A stretch of 5,993 bases of DNA from Chloroflexota bacterium (GTDB lineage Bacteria; Chloroflexota; Limnocylindria; Limnocylindrales; CSP1-4): assembly GCA_003157175.1 (NCBI GenBank), contig PMIQ01000237.1:6270-12262 (forward strand), in the 5' to 3' direction. Below are positions 5,302 through 5,993 of the stretch, piece by piece (within the stretch, counting starts at the first letter, position 1; each line of letters opens with the position of its first letter). The position numbers and the translations under genes were made by a program. The notes beneath the pieces were generated by a model. That model was not told where the DNA came from. It worked only from the letters and a program-made list of their open reading frames with translations, and searched no databases.

Positions 5302-5993
5302 TCAGGCCTCCAGGTCGGGGATGTCCACCCACCGACGTTCGACCCAGGACTGCTGGCCCAACTCGGCGAGCTGGATGGATTTGGCGCCGTCCATCAAGTC
5401 CCACGGAAAGGGGTCCCCACACACGACGTGCTTGAGGAAGAGCTCCCACTGGACTTTGAAGCCGTTGTCGAAGGTGCCGTTGTCCGGCACTTCGATCCAA
5501 TCGGCGCGGTAGTCGGTTCGAGCTTCTAGGTCAGGATTCCAGAGCGGTCGCGGAGAGTTCGCCCGATGCTGGCTGTAGCATCGGTGCAGCCCGGCGATGG
5601 CGCTGCCTTCGGTGCCGTCGATCTGGAGGACGAAGAGATCGTCGCGATAGACGCGCGTGCACCAGGATGAGTTCATCTGGGCGACGATGTCGCCTTCGAG
5701 CAGGAACGTCCCGTAGGCGGCGTCCTCGGCAGTCGCCTTGTAAACCTTTCCTTCCTCGTCGACGCGCTCCGGAATGTGCGTGAAGCCCAGACACGAGACC
5801 GCTTTCACGGGCGCGACGATGTCGTCCAAAACGTAGCGCCAGTGCGAGAACATGTCGACGATGATGCCGCCGCCATCTTCGCTCCGAAAGTTCCAGGACG
5901 GTCGCTGCGGCAGCTGCCAGTCACCCTCGTACACCCAGTAGCCGAAATCGCCGCGCACCGACAATATCCGGCCAAAGAAGCCGCCCTCGACCA
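5302..5993 (-). CDS. Gfo/Idh/MocA-family oxidoreductase, C-terminal part (gene runs off the right edge)
   Basis: The visible 229 residues are the C-terminal substrate-binding domain of an NAD(P)-dependent sugar or polyol dehydrogenase of the Gfo/Idh/MocA family. The frame is open to the window edge, so the N-terminal Rossmann fold and the conserved Lys-Pro region are outside. Family members of this kind are about 340-400 residues, so roughly 120-160 are missing. The clearest hallmark is GGGIIVDMFSHW, with Asp46 and His50 of the fragment, the catalytic-site D-x3-H arrangement of the family. Trp-rich segments (GYWVYEGDW, RPSWNFR) before it probably shape the sugar pocket. The C-terminus, LAELGQQSWVERRWVDIP, resembles a conserved subgroup that I recall next to TIM-barrel isomerase genes. 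An internal TTG at 5964 is not the real start. It ends three bases before the isomerase start and would oxidise a sugar, inositol or glycoside hydroxyl. Confidence 0.93.
   Translation of the reverse strand, partial: VEGGFFGRILSVRGDFGYWVYEGDWQLPQRPSWNFRSEDGGGIIVDMFSHWRYVLDDIVAPVKAVSCLGFTHIPERVDEEGKVYKATAEDAAYGTFLLEGDIVAQMNSSWCTRVYRDDLFVLQIDGTEGSAIAGLHRCYSQHRANSPRPLWNPDLEARTDYRADWIEVPDNGTFDNGFKVQWELFLKHVVCGDPFPWDLMDGAKSIQLAELGQQSWVERRWVDIPDLEA
5307..5312 (-). promoter_or_regulatory. Ribosome-binding site that sets the GTG start of the isomerase
   Basis: Minus-strand TGGAGG lies 8 bases before the GTG at 5298-5296, inside the last codons of the oxidoreductase gene. It is the only good site nearby and no ATG is better placed, so it selects the GTG as start and implies translational coupling of the pair. 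Confidence 0.65.

Overview
The window is a GC-rich bacterial carbohydrate-utilisation region in which every convincing gene lies on the minus strand, so it reads from right to left. The organism cannot be named from this sequence alone. GC-rich DNA, GTG use as a start, tight ATGA overlaps and a CUT2 sugar transporter beside Gfo/Idh/MocA and TIM-barrel isomerase genes suit a soil or aquatic Actinomycetota, but an alphaproteobacterium or another GC-rich heterotroph is equally possible.

The right-hand block (about 4138-5993) starts with the C-terminal 229 residues of a Gfo/Idh/MocA oxidoreductase, which runs off the right edge. Three bases after it comes a 277-residue sugar phosphate isomerase/epimerase-like TIM-barrel protein. 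A strong GC-rich hairpin follows the isomerase stop. Beyond it is a 72-codon remnant of an FAD-dependent oxidoreductase, in which an N-terminal nucleotide-binding motif is joined directly to a C-terminal flavoprotein motif.

The middle (3603-4137) has no securely identified gene. It holds a palindrome resembling a LacI-family operator, a near-perfect Shine-Dalgarno, and a 67-codon cysteine-containing frame that ends just ahead of the transporter genes. It is the likely control region of the left-hand block.

The left-hand block (68-3602) is a CUT2-type (ribose/galactose/xylose family) ABC importer: a double-domain ATPase and two different permeases, joined by 4-base ATGA overlaps. No substrate-binding protein lies in the window. 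At positions 3-5, after a good ribosome-binding site, the first codon of another minus-strand gene is visible, and the binding protein is a plausible candidate for it.

Together the genes suggest import of a monosaccharide or small glycoside, then NAD(P)-dependent oxidation of a sugar carbon and isomerisation, epimerisation or elimination by the TIM-barrel enzyme. The substrate cannot be read from the sequence. The chemistry is inferred from the families, and no entirely new system is evident. The points most worth following are the internally deleted flavoprotein gene, the small frame in the transporter leader, and the oxidoreductase/isomerase pair.
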